Assembly: GCA_016748015.1 (NCBI GenBank) | Contig: JAAOMT010000529.1 | Location: 282,194-346,193 of the forward strand | DNA length: 64,000 nucleotides | Origin: Geosiphon pyriformis | Taxonomy: Eukaryota > Glomeromycota > Glomeromycetes > Archaeosporales > Geosiphonaceae | Direction: 5' to 3' | Shown here: in pieces, positions 21,200-33,639 of the stretch | How the letters are laid out: each line of letters opens with the position of its first letter | How positions within the stretch are numbered: the stretch's first letter is position 1 | Translations under genes and position numbers: made by a program | Notes under the pieces: generated by a model | Told to the model about the DNA's origin: nothing | The model's input: only the letters and a program-made list of their open reading frames with translations | Database searches by the model: none

Positions 21200-22947
21200 T
21201 CTGCAATAACCAAAAGACTTAAGTAGTTCTGGGAATTTGGGTTTTGGTTGTACCCAGTTCCTGAACTCCATTGATGAGATCCTGATGGCTGACTTAATAA
21301 ACTGGAGATTGGTTGATATATTACTATTGCCAATCTCCAGTTTTGATATATATGTGTATTTCTCAGTCTTTGGTTTCTAAATAACATCTGAGCTATGTTT
21401 TATGGTGGTGTTAGAATAGATTGGAGTTGATAAAATACTGGTGGCTGCAGTTGATAAATAATTGGGACTGGAGTTTGATAGATTGAAAGTATATATAGTG
21501 GTTGTAGCATTATTTGCAAGTAATAGAGTTAATATTAATCTTAATTTGGTAAATAATTCAGAGTTTGGAACTGGCAATCAGAGTTTTGATATTGATTTTC
21601 CGATTGTTGATGAGTTAATCTTAATCAACAGTCTATTTTTATGTGTTTTTGTTTACCACAGTAATGGCAAATGCATGTCTTTTGCTGTCACTACTAATTT
21701 GATAAAGATTAACATAACTAATTTTGGAGTCAATTAGAACTTTCTTGATTATTATGTTATTGTAAAGGTTGATAAATGATCTGGTTGTTAACTAAGTATT
21801 CTTTCAATTTCTGGTTGATTAAATTACTGAATTGTTTCAATTTGAAATTCAATTCAGATGATCTGTTCATTACTAGATTTACAGCTTGGACATAATTGGC
21901 TTTGAGTTTAGCTGATTCAAAGTCTTTAGCATGTGTGACTGTGGCTTGAAAATTGCCTAGATGTAATAGACATATGTATTGTAAGATACTACTACACAGA
22001 TCATGAATAAACTGGTTCAAAATCTGCAGTTCTGTAAAGTAGGCTGCATTAATTACTTGAATTTGGCACAAAGTTCAGTAGAAGCATTTCAAGTAAATAA
22101 TAACTGCTTCAGTATCTTCTTGTTTAATAATAGTGAAAGTATTGGCTAAGTAGTTGATGCTGTTATTATTACTAAAATATCTTAGGAACTTAAGTTTAAA
22201 CATGTTGAAATCTTGGGATTTATTTACCAAGCTTTGATATTACAAATTAACAGTATCTTGAAGAAAGTATAAGATAACTTGCAGTACTCTGGCATCATTC
22301 CATTTATTGGCTTCAATGGCTTTTTCTACATCATTTAGTCATGTTTGCATATTATCCTCTTTACCAGTAATTTTTCTAATTTGGTAATTGATACATAGGC
22401 TATTAGTGCTACAATCAGTTGTTGTGGTGGGTTTGGTTGTTGTTGAGGTTGTGGCAGCAGCTGAAGTTGTGTGACAATTGGTATAATTGGGGGGGGAGAG
22501 GGATTAATAACAATTTCTGGAGGTAAGTTTGGTTGATTAATAATGGCAGAGTTTGGATTGTTCTGATTTTGCTGGATTAGAACAGTCAGAGTTTAAATTT
22601 CTGGGTTTTCTGAGATTGGATTTTGATAATTAAATTCTTAATTGTTGTTTTTCTCTTCCTCTAATTCCATTAATTCCCAAAGGCTAATAGTTCTGAAATC
22701 AGGTTGATGTGACAGGAATTGAAATCCTGATGGTGTAGATAATTAATTTGTTGTAGAAATTTTCTCTTGTGAATTTAGTATTTACTGATTTTCCTAAGTA
22801 TAATAAAATTCTTTTATTAATGTAGAAATTAAAGACTAATTCTGCTAATAAGTGATTACTGGTTAGTTCTAAGCATTGACAATAGTATTGAAATAAAAAT
22901 TTAGTGAATCCTAAATGATTTGTCTTTATTTTTTCTGATTTTGCCAC
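21200..22947 (-). pseudogene. gag region of element B
   Basis: Starts at 22947 with MAKSEKIKTNHLGFTKF, matching the gag starts of A and E, then has an internal deletion and shifts frame after ENFYNKLI. The capsid-like part is present up to about 21760 (e.g. AYFTELQILNQFIHDLCSSIL, 22071-21757). The zinc knuckle at 21628-21669 is intact: CHYCGKQKHIKIDC. A Pro/Tyr/Gln-rich tail follows (about 21590-21380). Confidence 0.75.
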
Positions 22948-22989
22948 TTTTGAATAGTTGTTACTAGTACTAGTTTTCTGTAAAATTAT

Positions 22990-23007
22990 ACCTTACAGAG
23001 AGCACCA
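22990..23007 (-). other. Primer-binding site of element B
   Basis: In element orientation TGGTGCTCTCTGTAAGG lies two bases inside the 5' LTR end. It has the same TGGTGCTC core as A, E and F. Confidence 0.65.
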
Positions 23008-23009
23008 AA

Positions 23010-23889
23010 TGTTATTGGTGATTATTTGGGAATATAGAAACAAATAACAAACTTATAACTTGGTGCTTAATAGTTTAATAGTGTTGGTATTATTTGAAGG
23101 GTTTAATATCTGAAGATTTTGGTTGAGTTTTTTGTATAATAAACAGAAATTTAAGTGTTGTTTTTCTCATAGCTTTCCAAAATTGCAATTCCATCAAATT
23201 TTTTTCTCAGTGTGGTGACCAACAATTCTCTTAGTAAGTTATTTTTAATAATGAGTATTCTACTTTTGTTTCTGGGTCTTTTATCAGTATTATATCCTGA
23301 TATCAGTACTTCCATATATTAATCAATCAGTAAACAAACAAACAAAAAAAAATAAAAAATAAAAATAAAAAAAATAATGAAAAAAAAAAACAAAATAAGC
23401 CAAGACAAGAAAAAATTAGTATCCTATCAATAGCTGTAATTAAGAGCTATTGGTCCAATGTGATTAAATATTAGATACTATTAATATCTTATGTTAATAG
23501 TGAGGAGATAGATTTAGATAGTGAATATTTATTTTATTAATATTGATGATTATTTAACTAAAGATTCTTGGGTTTTATTCTAACTAAGATGTCTTTACTG
23601 CTAGATCTGTCTTTTTTGCTTCTAATACTCTTACTATATATACATAATTTGGGTTTTATGAAATTGTTCACATTTTCAAGTAATGTGTTATCATTTCTCG
23701 AACAATGCTTACATTGCTGAGCAATATGCCATAATTCCTGACAATGTTCCATATTGTTAAACAATATGCCATAATTCTTAACAATGCTTTACATTGCTAA
23801 GCAATATGCTCACATGTTAACTACTAGTTTTCTATTGGTTTATCTGTTTTTTTCTACTATTTTTTTGTATGCTTTTTTTATAAATAATA
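23010..23889 (-). repeat. 5' LTR of element B (880 bp, type I)
   Basis: In element orientation it runs from 23889 (TATTAT, a decayed TGTTAC) to 23010 (ends ATAACA). U3 repeats of the ATTGCTNAGCAAT type lie at about 23660-23815 and a TATATATA box near 23632. It abuts element C gag at 23890. Confidence 0.85.
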
Positions 23890-25578
23890 CTGTTCCAAAG
23901 TAAACAGAAGAAAACAAAATTATTAGAAACATACAGCAATTATTTTGAGGAATTTAAATTGAAATCTTTAACACTATAAGAAATCCAATTACTGCCATTA
24001 CAACCAGATTTTGAAGCTGGTAGTTCTTGAGAAATAACTGACTTCAAGAAAGAAGAAAACAATGATCAGAGAATTAATAATCAATCTCAGAAAACCCAGA
24101 AATACAAACTCTGATTATTCTAACTCTGCAAAATCAGAACAATCTAAATACTGCTCCTATTGTTCTCCAAAATTTATCTTTAGTAATCATAATCAATTTA
24201 CCACCAAATGCACCAATTACCAAACATCAATAATAACAGTCACAACTATCATTCTAACAGCAACTACAATAAGAACTACAATTACAACAACTACTAATAG
24301 CATTGATCGCATATGCACCAATTGTCAAACTTGAGAAATTTATCAGTAAGGAGGACAATATGCAAGTATAACTCAATAACATAGAAAAAACCATCAAGGC
24401 CAATAGATAGAATAATGCCAAGCATTATAAACAATTTCATATTTTCTTCAGAATACCACTAATTCCTAATATCAAAGTCTGATTCAGAAATCCCAAGATT
24501 TTAACACATTTAAAGTTGAATTTTTAAGATATTTTAGTAATAATAATAGCATCAATTAATTAGCCAATACTTTCACAACTATTAAACAAGAAGATACTAA
24601 AGCTGTTACTACTTACTTAGGATGCTTTTACAGAAATCTGTGCCAAATTCAAGTCATTGATGCCAATTATTTTACAGTAGCCCAAATCTTGAATCAGTTT
24701 ATTTGTGAAATACACAGCAGCATCCTGTAATACATATGTCTATTACATTCAGTCATACTTCAAACTACAGTTAATTATGCCAAAGACTTTGAATTAGCTG
24801 AACTAGAAACTAATTATGCTTAAGCTGTAAACTTAGTAATAAACAGATCATTTGATCTGGATTCCAAATTGAAACAATTCAATGACTCAATTAACTAAAA
24901 GCTTGAAAGATACTTAGCTAACAACTAGGCAATTTATTAACCTCCACAATGGTGAAATAATTAAAAAAACTCCAATTATTTTTAAAATCAGTCATGTCTA
25001 TTATTATTGATGAATCAATTATAACAACCAAAGACATGTATTTGTTACAACTATAGAAGACAAAACTATCTTAGAATAGATTGCTGTATCAAATTTGATA
25101 ACCAATAATCAGAAAATCAATATAAAAACCCCAATTACCAGTTCTAAACTCCGAATTACAACTCAAATCAAGATTAATATTAGCCCTATTACTCACCTAT
25201 AATGCAATAAATATACTCACTTTTAATATATTAAACTCTGGTACTTGTAATATATCAACTACAGTCACAAATTATCTATTAACCACAACAACTTCAAACA
25301 CCACCACAAAACTCAGTTCCAATAACACACAGAAATCAAAGACTAAGAATCACACACATCCAACAAAATTGAAAATTGGTAATAGTAATATATTAACTAA
25401 TCTTTAGTTCATTGAACCAGTCATTAGAACCCTGCCAGCAAAGTTCAAAAACTGAATATAGCCAAAACCCAAATTTCCAGAACTATTTAAGTTTCTTGGT
25501 GACCTCAGAAAACATCTTATTCTACAATCAAAAAACCAACCAAATGCCACTTACTAATAATATACCTTCAGCAATTAT
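23890..25578 (+). pseudogene. gag region of element C (N-terminus missing)
   Basis: Starts inside gag at LFQSKQKKTKLLETYSNYF, homologous to LLFQSKQKKAELLKTYNNYF of E. The capsid-like core (about 24330-24950) contains NNIEKTIKANR-type and FTTIKQEDTKAVTTYLGCF. The knuckle at 25043-25084 is badly damaged (CYNYRRQNYLRIDC, with Cys to Tyr and His to Tyr). The Pro/Tyr tail and SQNPNFQNYLSFLV follow. It ends at 25578 in AII, just before solo LTR D. Many stops. Confidence 0.75.
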
Positions 25579-26417
25579 TGTTACAAGTGATTATTTAAGA
25601 TCTCAAAGCAAATAACAAACCTGTAATTTGGTGCTTAATTAATATAAGTGGTTGGTACTATCTAAAAATATTGTTGATCTGAAGGTTTTGTAGTAGAGTT
25701 TTTTGTATAATGGACAGAGATTCAGTGGTGATTGTAGTAGTTTTCTGGAATTGCAATTTTTGCCCAATTTCTTTCTCAGCTTGGTGGCCAGATTTATTTT
25801 GGCAGTTGTGCCCTTTTGGTAAGTTATCTGTTAATATATATATAATTCTACTCTTATTTTTGGGTCTTTTATCAGGCTATCTTTGACATCAATAATTCAG
25901 CACTTAATTCTCAATTAATTAGCAAACACAACAAAATAAAGAAAATAAAAAAGATAAAGAAAAGATAAAAAAAATAAGCCAAGACAATTTGCATATTAGT
26001 ATCCTATCAATAGCTATAATCAAGAGCTATTGTTCTAGTGTGGTTAAGTATCAATTACCATTAACATGAAATGTTGATAGTGAGGAATAGATTAAGATAG
26101 TGAATAATTATTTATTGATATTTGTGAATGAAAACTGTGACATCTGTCTTTTCTGCTTTTAATGCTATCACTATATATACTTAATTTATGTTCTATGAGA
26201 TTGCTTACACTTCTGAACAATGTGCTATAATTTCTTGAACAATGTTTATATTGCTAAACAATGTGCCTTAATTTTTTAATATTACTCCACATTGTTGAGT
26301 AATGTGTCATAATTTCTAACATTGTTCCATATTGCTGAGCAATGTGCTCATGTGTTAACTACTACTCTCCTTATTGGTCTACTGTTTTTCTATATCTGTT
26401 TTTTTTTATGAGTAACA
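25579..26417 (-). repeat. Solo LTR D (839 bp, type I, minus)
   Basis: Runs TGTTAC (25579) to GTAACA (26417) on the plus strand with no internal region attached. It carries the ATTGCTNAGCAAT repeats and a TATATATA box. It is flanked by TTAT on both sides (25575-25578 and 26418-26421), a perfect 4-bp target duplication. Removing it and one TTAT rejoins element C's codons as AIITNNEL, exactly as in element A. It probably arose by LTR-LTR recombination. Confidence 0.93.
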
Positions 26418-27720
26418 TTATTACCAACAATGAATTATTGGCTGCTATCTTTTCCTTTGAACTTGAAGAACTGACAGCAAAACCCTTATTTAGTAGAGCT
26501 ACTTTTGATACAAAGTTCATCACAGCAATGTACACTAATGCCAAAGTTGATGGTCACTTCATTAAACTAATTTTAGATAGTGGTTTAGCAGACAGCATTA
26601 TCACTAAGCAACTTATAGACCAATTAGGTCACTGAGTTAATTGTGCTATCAGTGCCAAAATAATAATGGCTAATAGAGCAACAAAAACTCCAATCAGCAA
26701 AATTGATGACTTTTCATTTGAAGTTAGTGGCATCATCATGCTTATAAAGATTCTTGTTATGGACATCACACAGTACCAAGTACTAGCTACCTGTGGTCAC
26801 TTCAAAACCACCATAATAACACCATTAATAAAATTTGAGAAAAAAGAGAGAAAATCTATTTGGGAAGTCTACCAAGTCTTATGGACTAATACTGATCACA
26901 ATAAATTACCACCAATATTCTCTTGAAATAACAAAGGAAAAAAAAAAAAGAAAATGAGCTATCAACAAACACTACCAATTGCAATACCACTAGTGACTAA
27001 AAAAAATTATACTTAACTAATACTAGACTAGAACCTCTACATATACCATTAAAATATAAGGACTGTAGAAAAAAGCTTTTATCTATGGGAGTCTGAATTT
27101 CATCCAACAAAAACTATTGAATACAAACACATTATTATTGTAAGCCATATTATAAAAAATGCTATGGTTACTCTAAGCAACAAGACAAGTGGGACAACAA
27201 ACCATGTTTTGTTTGTGGCAAACAGTTATTTGATGAAGGAATATGAAATAACATTCCTGGTTAAGGAAAAACATATGACACTTCATGTCAATACACAATT
27301 CTCATAAACAATTGGATAAGTTATGATACATCCATCAATGCAGCATGGCATTGAATAATTTTTTGCTTGAATGGCTATTCACATGATAAAAACAAAATTT
27401 AGCAAATAGCCAATGCCAAAGTTGAAGGCACTTTGCCCAGTAAAATATTAAAGATCAAAAACAACCCACCAGAACCAGTTGAAACAGTTCTTATTCCCAA
27501 CTCTGATGCTTTTTTAGACATTAAAATAGGCCCAAAAAAATTCCACAAGCATTATTAAAACTTAGCACCAACCAGAGAAAGAGCAAAAACAACAGCTAAA
27601 ATAATTAAATACTCAACTATGCAGATATTGTTTAATTTCCAGTGATTTTAAATATTGTAATAATTGTAATGTTGTTTACAATCCACTACTATGCATGATC
27701 TACACAATCCCAGAAAAAAA
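26418..27720 (+). pseudogene. Protease and Cys-rich module of element C
   Basis: The protease keeps its active site: IKLILDSGLADSIITKQLIDQLG, DSG at 26575-26583. TGA follows (Arg CGA in the parent). About 110 bp are missing between TQYQ and VLATCGHFK compared with A (26775), where A has GTACCA at both ends of the missing part, so a short-repeat deletion is likely. The Cys-rich module follows: DCRKKLLSMG, then PCFVCGKQLFDEGI and TSCQYTILINNWI (27050-27320). The third cluster (about 27605-27680) is frameshifted. Confidence 0.75.
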
Positions 27721-27899
27721 AAACTTATCAGCAATTGTGTATCAGAATCAGAATCAAAATTTAATTCTGATTCAAACTCTGACAATGACAACAAAAACAA
27801 TGGTTTCAGTTCAGTCCAAAATGGCAATACTAACAACAATAATTTAAACTTCAATTCAAACCTCAAATAATAGATCATGCTCCAATCTGTCAAAGGAAC

Positions 27900-28790
27900 A
27901 AGAACTCAAATGGTTCAGTAATAATAATAAAGATATTATGTCAGAACAAGCACATGATACCAATACAAAGTTTGATTTAAAATATTCAGAAAAAAATGCC
28001 ATCAAATTGAAACCACATTTATGCATTTGTATTGATCTGAAAGTAACACTGAAAATTCTAGCAACAACAATGATTCAACTAGCATCTAGAAATAGTTTAG
28101 CAAAAAAAGAAATTAATATAAGAAGAAGAATAATTGATGCAAAATATATAGAAAATATTATTACAATACTATAAAATGATTCAAAAAAACCATATATTAT
28201 TGAACTAAATAAAAAAATAGCACAGACAATATTTCTATTTTTGGTTAAAATAGCTTAGTTAGTATTAGTAGGAAATAGAAAAGAATTAGGAATGACAGCA
28301 AAAGGGATAAATGAATTCAGATTTATGGATAAAATAGATATACCAGTTAATATGACAAAGGAAAAAGTTATTAACAAGAGAGAAATTATCTCCATTTGTC
28401 AATTAATTTCTATTCCATTATATGACCAGTATTTAGTAGTTATAGAAAGAAAAATAGAAGATTATTCTCAAATTTTTGAAGCAGAAGCTACCATTTGTAA
28501 ATCAGAAGAAATTACTATCACCAATCTCTAAATACCAGCTAAAAATAACAAACACATCAAAATTCTGATTTACAACACAATTAAAGACACCATCAAAATA
28601 CCAAGTAAAACTATTATCAGATATTTAAGCATTGAAGTTGAAGACCAACTACCAAGCACCATTCCAAATTTTTCACAACTATACAGATATGTGAATATTA
28701 CATCACAAGCAATATATAAGCAAGAAGAATGTTATTTGCTCCAACCAAAACAACCAAAACAAATAAACTTGAGATATCTAAACCCATTTT
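27900..28790 (+). pseudogene. dUTPase and linker of element C
   Basis: Motif 1 is TKFDLKYS (27962 onward; Asp kept). Motif 2 is ASRNSLAKKEI. Motif 3 is RRIIDAKYIENI, with the catalytic Asp kept. Motif 4 is NKKIAQTIF. Motif 5 is KGINEFRFMDK, with the loop degraded. TAA occurs after ITIL (CAA in A). The linker keeps PLYDQYLVVIERKIED and ITIPSK/TIIRYLSIEVEDQ-type segments. Frame 2 is constant from 26418 to about 29700, i.e. protease, dUTPase and RT are in one frame. Confidence 0.8.
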
Positions 28791-28859
28791 AACAGATGCA
28801 ACTTAAGATGTTGCTTAATAATTTTACTGACATTTTCACCAGCAAAAACAAATTTGGCA

Positions 28860-30160
28860 GAACTGACATCATCTAACACCAAATCAAAACTGAAGAGACA
28901 ATGCTGATTAAACAAAGAGCATACAAAATATTACCAGCAAGTTATGAAATCATTCAACAGAAAATCAACCAGATGTTAAACAATGGATTAATTTAACTAT
29001 TAATAAGTCTATAATTATTACCAGTAGTACTAGTTCAGAAAAAGAATGGAAAAATTTGCTTTTGTGTGAATTACAGAAAACTTAACAGTGTTACTTATGA
29101 AGACAGCTATTCAACTCCACAGATTCAAAAATTATTCAATGCTTTTAAAAGGAAAAAATAGTTCTCAACATTAGATTTGGACAGTGGTTACTGACAAGTA
29201 GCCATAAAACTGGAAAACAAAGAAAAAACCACTTTTACAATCAAAGAAAAAAATTTTGAATTTGAAATAATGTCATTTAATTTGACCAATGTACCAGTCA
29301 TTTTTTAATGGCTTATAGAAATTGTTTATATTGGACTACTATGAAAATTAGTAGTTATATACTTGGACAATACAAACATATTTTCAAGAACATTTAATGA
29401 CCATCTTCACCATTTTTAACAAGTGTTCAAAAGATTAAGGAGAGCTGGATTAAAGTTGAATGCAAACAAATGCTTTTTTGACAAAACAAAACTGAAATTT
29501 TTGAGACATGTTGTAAGCAAAGACAGCATTAAGACAGATTCAGACAAGATTAAAATCGTCAAAAACTTTCCAGTACTAACATATCTTATCAAATTAAGAG
29601 CATTTCTAAAATTTGTGAAATATTACTACCACTTTATCCAGAACTTTTCTAAACTGGCCCAACCACTTTACCAACTTCAAACTAAAAATGTAAAATACAA
29701 ATAAACTAAAGCTCAACAAAAAGCTTTCAATATTCTAAGAAAAAAGCTTATTTAAGCACCAGTATTAATCTATTCAAATTATAGCAAGCCATTTATCATT
29801 ACTACTGATACATATGGTCAAGTATTAAGAACTGTACTATCTTAGAAAAGACTAAATAAACAAGAACATCCAGTAATATATGTCAGCCAAAGCTTAAGTT
29901 TAGTAAAAAAAAACTATAGTACATTAGCATTAGAACACTTAGCTATCTATTAGGCAGTTATGAAATGAAAAGAATATTTAAACCAGAAATTTAAAATATA
30001 CACTGATTACAAAGAATTAACATTAATCCAGAAGCAAGAATTTGGAGATGACTGCCATGTCAAATAAAAAATAGAATTTTCATTATTTAAATATATTGTA
30101 CATTACAAAAAGAGAAAAAAAAACAGAAATGCTAATGGTTTGTCACAAATAAGACAAATC
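28860..30160 (+). pseudogene. RT and RNase H of element C
   Basis: RT blocks: CFCVNYRKLNSVTYEDSY-like, STLDLDSGY-stop-QVAI (TGG to TGA), then the catalytic box YLDN at 29360-29371 (second Asp to Asn). The open stretch 29423-29704 reads KLKFLRHVVSKDSIKTDSDK and LRAFLKFVKYYYHFIQNFSK. The RNase H domain (about 29760-30150) reads PFIITTDTYGQVLRTVLS (first Asp kept), LALEHLAIY and IYTDYKELTLIQ. Numerous TAA/TAG stops. Confidence 0.82.
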
Positions 30161-30399
30161 TAAGAACATTTTAACCCAAAAATATAACAAAAGATAAATA
30201 CACAAAAATATCAACAACTTCAATATTATATTAATACCCAATAATTCAAGAAGAAATTATCTCAAAAAAAACAAAACAACATAAAACAACAATTAAAATA
30301 TTTTATTACTTACCAAAATATATTATATCAAAAAAATAGAAAGAATTCAGATCAACCACTTAGAATAATCACAAAACCAAAGAAAAAAACAATACTATA

Positions 30400-32243
30400 T
30401 AACATGCATTCAAATCCAATAGCAAGACATTTTCATAAAAAAGCAACCATGAAAAAAACCAGAAAAAGATATTATTAGCCATTAATATATTGAGACATCA
30501 TCTATTATGTTCAAAATTGTGATGCTTATTAAAGAAAAAAAGGAACAAAACCCAATAAACCATTAAAACCAATTAGAATAGAATAATTATTTAATAAAAT
30601 TGAAATTAACTTAATTAAATTATTAACAATAACCAGTAAAGGCAATTATTATATAACAGTTATCATAGATTATTTCACAAAATAACCAGAGGTAAAAGCA
30701 ATTCAAAGAGCAGGTGCAAAATTTGTAACTGAATTTGTTTACCAAAATTTGATTTATTAACATAAATGTTCAAAAAAATTACTATTAGATCAAAAACTCA
30801 CTTTGTAAACAGAACATTAACAGAATTAAGCCAAAGATTTAGAATTAAGAGACCATTATTATCACTATATCATCCATAAACAAACAGTTTGGTTGAAAGA
30901 TTCAACAAAATATTGTGTAAAGCAATCACCAAAATCAGTCAAAAAAATCAGGATGAATGGAATTTGTTTATACTATTAATACTATTTGTTTATTAAACAA
31001 TAAAACAAGATACTATATAAGCAACATCATTTAAATTAGTATATAGTAGAACAGCAACATTACCAGTTAAAATAGTTGTTAATACATATCTAACTGAACC
31101 AATAACAGAAGACAATTTTTAAAACACATTGTTGAAAAAAACATATAAATTAATAGAAACTCTAGAATACAAATAAAAAAGAACAGTTGATAATATTCAA
31201 AAGTCACAAAAAAAACAAAAAGAATGACATGATAACCAATTACCAAATAAACCAGTTGAATTCAGGATTGAAAACAAAGTATTCTTACATCATACCAAAG
31301 TGGAAAAACAATGGAATAAAAAATTTGATCTCAAATAGAACAGACTATTTCACATTAAAAAAATTCTAGGAAATGAAGCTTACAAACTAAGATAAGACAA
31401 TAAAATCTTAGTTAAAGCAGCACATAAAAATTAACTAAAATTATATCACAATATAATGTTATTATTTATCAGTAATATTTTATAACTGAGAGTACAACAA
31501 ATACTAGTCCAACCAGATAAAATTTCACAAAATCTGGAACCAATTATAGTTATTAATACAAACATATCAAATTGATCAACCAAAATAATATATAAAAACA
31601 CAGTATATGTGACCAAAAGCAACAATAAAAGATAGAAATTACTGATGACATCCATTTATTTACACAACAACTATTTCAATTGATTTAATAAACAAACCTG
31701 AAAATCACCATTAACCAATAAATCATTTGGTATAAAGATAATCAAAAGAAAACCCAATGTAAGATGCACAAAAAATTGGAAAATACTATAGACAAGATAA
31801 TAGCAAAAGTAAAGTTGTTAATAAAAACATTAGAAACAGTTATACTATACCAAAAAGTAACCAAAAAAACTTAAAATTGGTGATTACAACAATTTTTAAG
31901 AAACTTTTATTATTATTACTTAGAACAAAAACTAAATATTCAAAACTTATACATAAACAAAACAAAACAGTTATTCAATACAACAATACTACAACAATTA
32001 AAACAATTTGTTTACATAAACATGAGCCATATATTGGCTATATGTAAGATTTCAAAATCAACCAGCCATACTACTTTATTCAACAATGAACACAGTTACA
32101 ATTAATCAATGGGGAAAAATGATCAATACCCAATTTAAAGAATTACAGATCAAAATAACTCAAGTAATTCTTGAAAAAAAAGTCCAGAAATTAATCAAAG
32201 AAAGAAAATTAGAAGATATAAAAGATCTTGACAGAGCTTAATA
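30400..32243 (+). pseudogene. Integrase and C-terminal extension of element C
   Basis: The integrase zinc region (MHSNPIARHFHKKAT, YVQNCDAY-like, 30405-30530) and core (LLLDQKTHFVN-type, SLVERFNKIL near 30885) are recognisable but heavily mutated; the first catalytic Asp lies in IEINLIKL (Asp to Asn). A GPF/Y-like end (about 31255-31420) and the C-terminal extension (QWGKMINTQFKELQIKIT near 32110) follow. It ends in DLDRA-stop-Y next to the PPT, parallel to A. Confidence 0.7.
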
Positions 32244-32245
32244 TT

Positions 32246-32260
32246 AAAAAAAGAAGATAA
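32246..32260 (+). other. Polypurine tract of element C
   Basis: AAAAAAGAAGATAA sits directly before the 3' LTR start TATTAC at 32261. Confidence 0.65.
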
Positions 32261-32808
32261 TATTACTCATAAAATATAGAAATTATATATTAATACACAA
32301 AGTAGCCAATCAGAATAAGACATAGTAAAAGTGGAATTCCAGGATTTTTCTTAAAGAAATTACAGAATTCCAAAATTACAAGATTCCAGAATTTCAGAAA
32401 TCTTGTATACTGAAATTTATGTATATATAGCAATAGCATTAGAAACAAAAAGAGCAGAATACCCAGTTAAAAATTCTTAGTTTAGAACTTTTAATTTCAA
32501 TTCCCTATCTATCTCTTCATATGATAGTATTCTATGACTTGAAATAGAAACATCAATTATTAATAAAATACTTGTTATCATCACAATTTATTTTTTTACT
32601 ATTAACAACTCATATTGATAGCATCTAATACTTAATCACATTAGACCAATAGCTTTTAATTACAGTTATTAACAGAATACAAATTTTTTTTGTCTTGACT
32701 TATTTCATTTTTTCTTTTCATTATTTTCTTTATCTCTTTTCATTATTTTCTTTTCTTTTGCTTTGTTTTATTGTGAATTTACTAATTGCTTAAAAGATTA
32801 ATGCACAG
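32261..32808 (+). repeat. 3' LTR of element C, left part (type II)
   Basis: Starts TATTACTCATAAAATATAG. The U3 repeats are of the second type (GGAATTCC/AGAATTTC, about 32334-32410), with TATATATAG near 32423. It breaks at 32808 (ACAG) where element E begins and continues at 53548. Confidence 0.85.
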
Positions 32809-33623
32809 TGTTATAGGTAATTATTTGGGGTCTTAAAGCAAATAACAAACTCATAACTTGGTGCTTAATTGATTTAATAATATTGATAATATTAGTATGT
32901 CAGTTGTATCTAAAAGTTTTTTTGTTAGAGTTTTTTGTATAATAAACAGAGAGTTAATTAATTGTTTTATCTGTAGCTTTCCAAAACTACAGTTTTGTTA
33001 ATTTTTTTCTCAGTGTAATGACCAGTAATCCTTCTGGTAAGATATCCTTAATTCTGAGTGTCTATTCTTATTTCTGGGTCATTTACCAGTATTATATCTT
33101 GACATTAGTACCCCCATGTGTTAATTCTCTTAATTGAATTAGTAGTAAAAGAAATCAAAAGAAAATAAAAGAAATAAAAGAAGAAAATAAAGAAAATTAA
33201 AGAAATAAGCTAAAACAGTTTTGTAAGTTAGTATCCTGTCAATAGTTGTGATTAAGAGCTATTGTTCCAGTGTGTTTAAGTATTAACTACTATTAACATG
33301 AAGTGTTAATAGTGGAGAGTAGATTGAGATAGTGAATAATTTATTTATTGATATTTGTGGATGGAAAATTGCTTAGATCAAATCTAAATGGAAAGGTCTA
33401 TCTTTTCTGCTTCTAAAACTACTACTATATATACATAATTGAAATTCCTTAATTCCTCAATTTTTTACACCAGGAATTCTGCAATTTCTTATATGAGAAT
33501 TCTGAAATTCTTGGAATTCTGCAATTTCTCTTGAGAGGAATCTTAGAATTCCATATTTACTATGGCTACTTTTGATTAGCTAATTTATATGCTAATTATA
33601 TGTTTTATATTCCATAAGTAACA
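32809..33623 (-). repeat. 3' LTR of element E (815 bp, type II)
   Basis: On the plus strand it runs TGTTAT to GTAACA. The U3 repeat block (33438-33552) contains several GGAATTC(C) or GAATTC palindromes, and the TATATATA box is next to it (about 33426). Compared with E's 5' LTR over the first ~330 bp I count about 43 transitions, 2 transversions and no gaps. Confidence 0.92.
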
Positions 33624-33639
33624 TTATTCTCTCCTTTTA

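Larger units (their letters stand above)
14422..23889 (-). mobile_element. Ty3/gypsy element B (type I LTRs), 3' truncated
   Basis: Minus-strand element with a full 5' LTR (23010-23889), PBS, a decayed gag-pol and a 3' LTR (14422-15198) that has lost its terminal ~75 bp. It belongs to the same family as A. The 5' LTR's outer edge cuts into the gag of element C (plus strand, from 23890), so B inserted into C. The matching left part of C is absent, and LINE sequence lies there instead, so a deletion or rearrangement removed B's 3' end together with the start of C. Confidence 0.85.
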
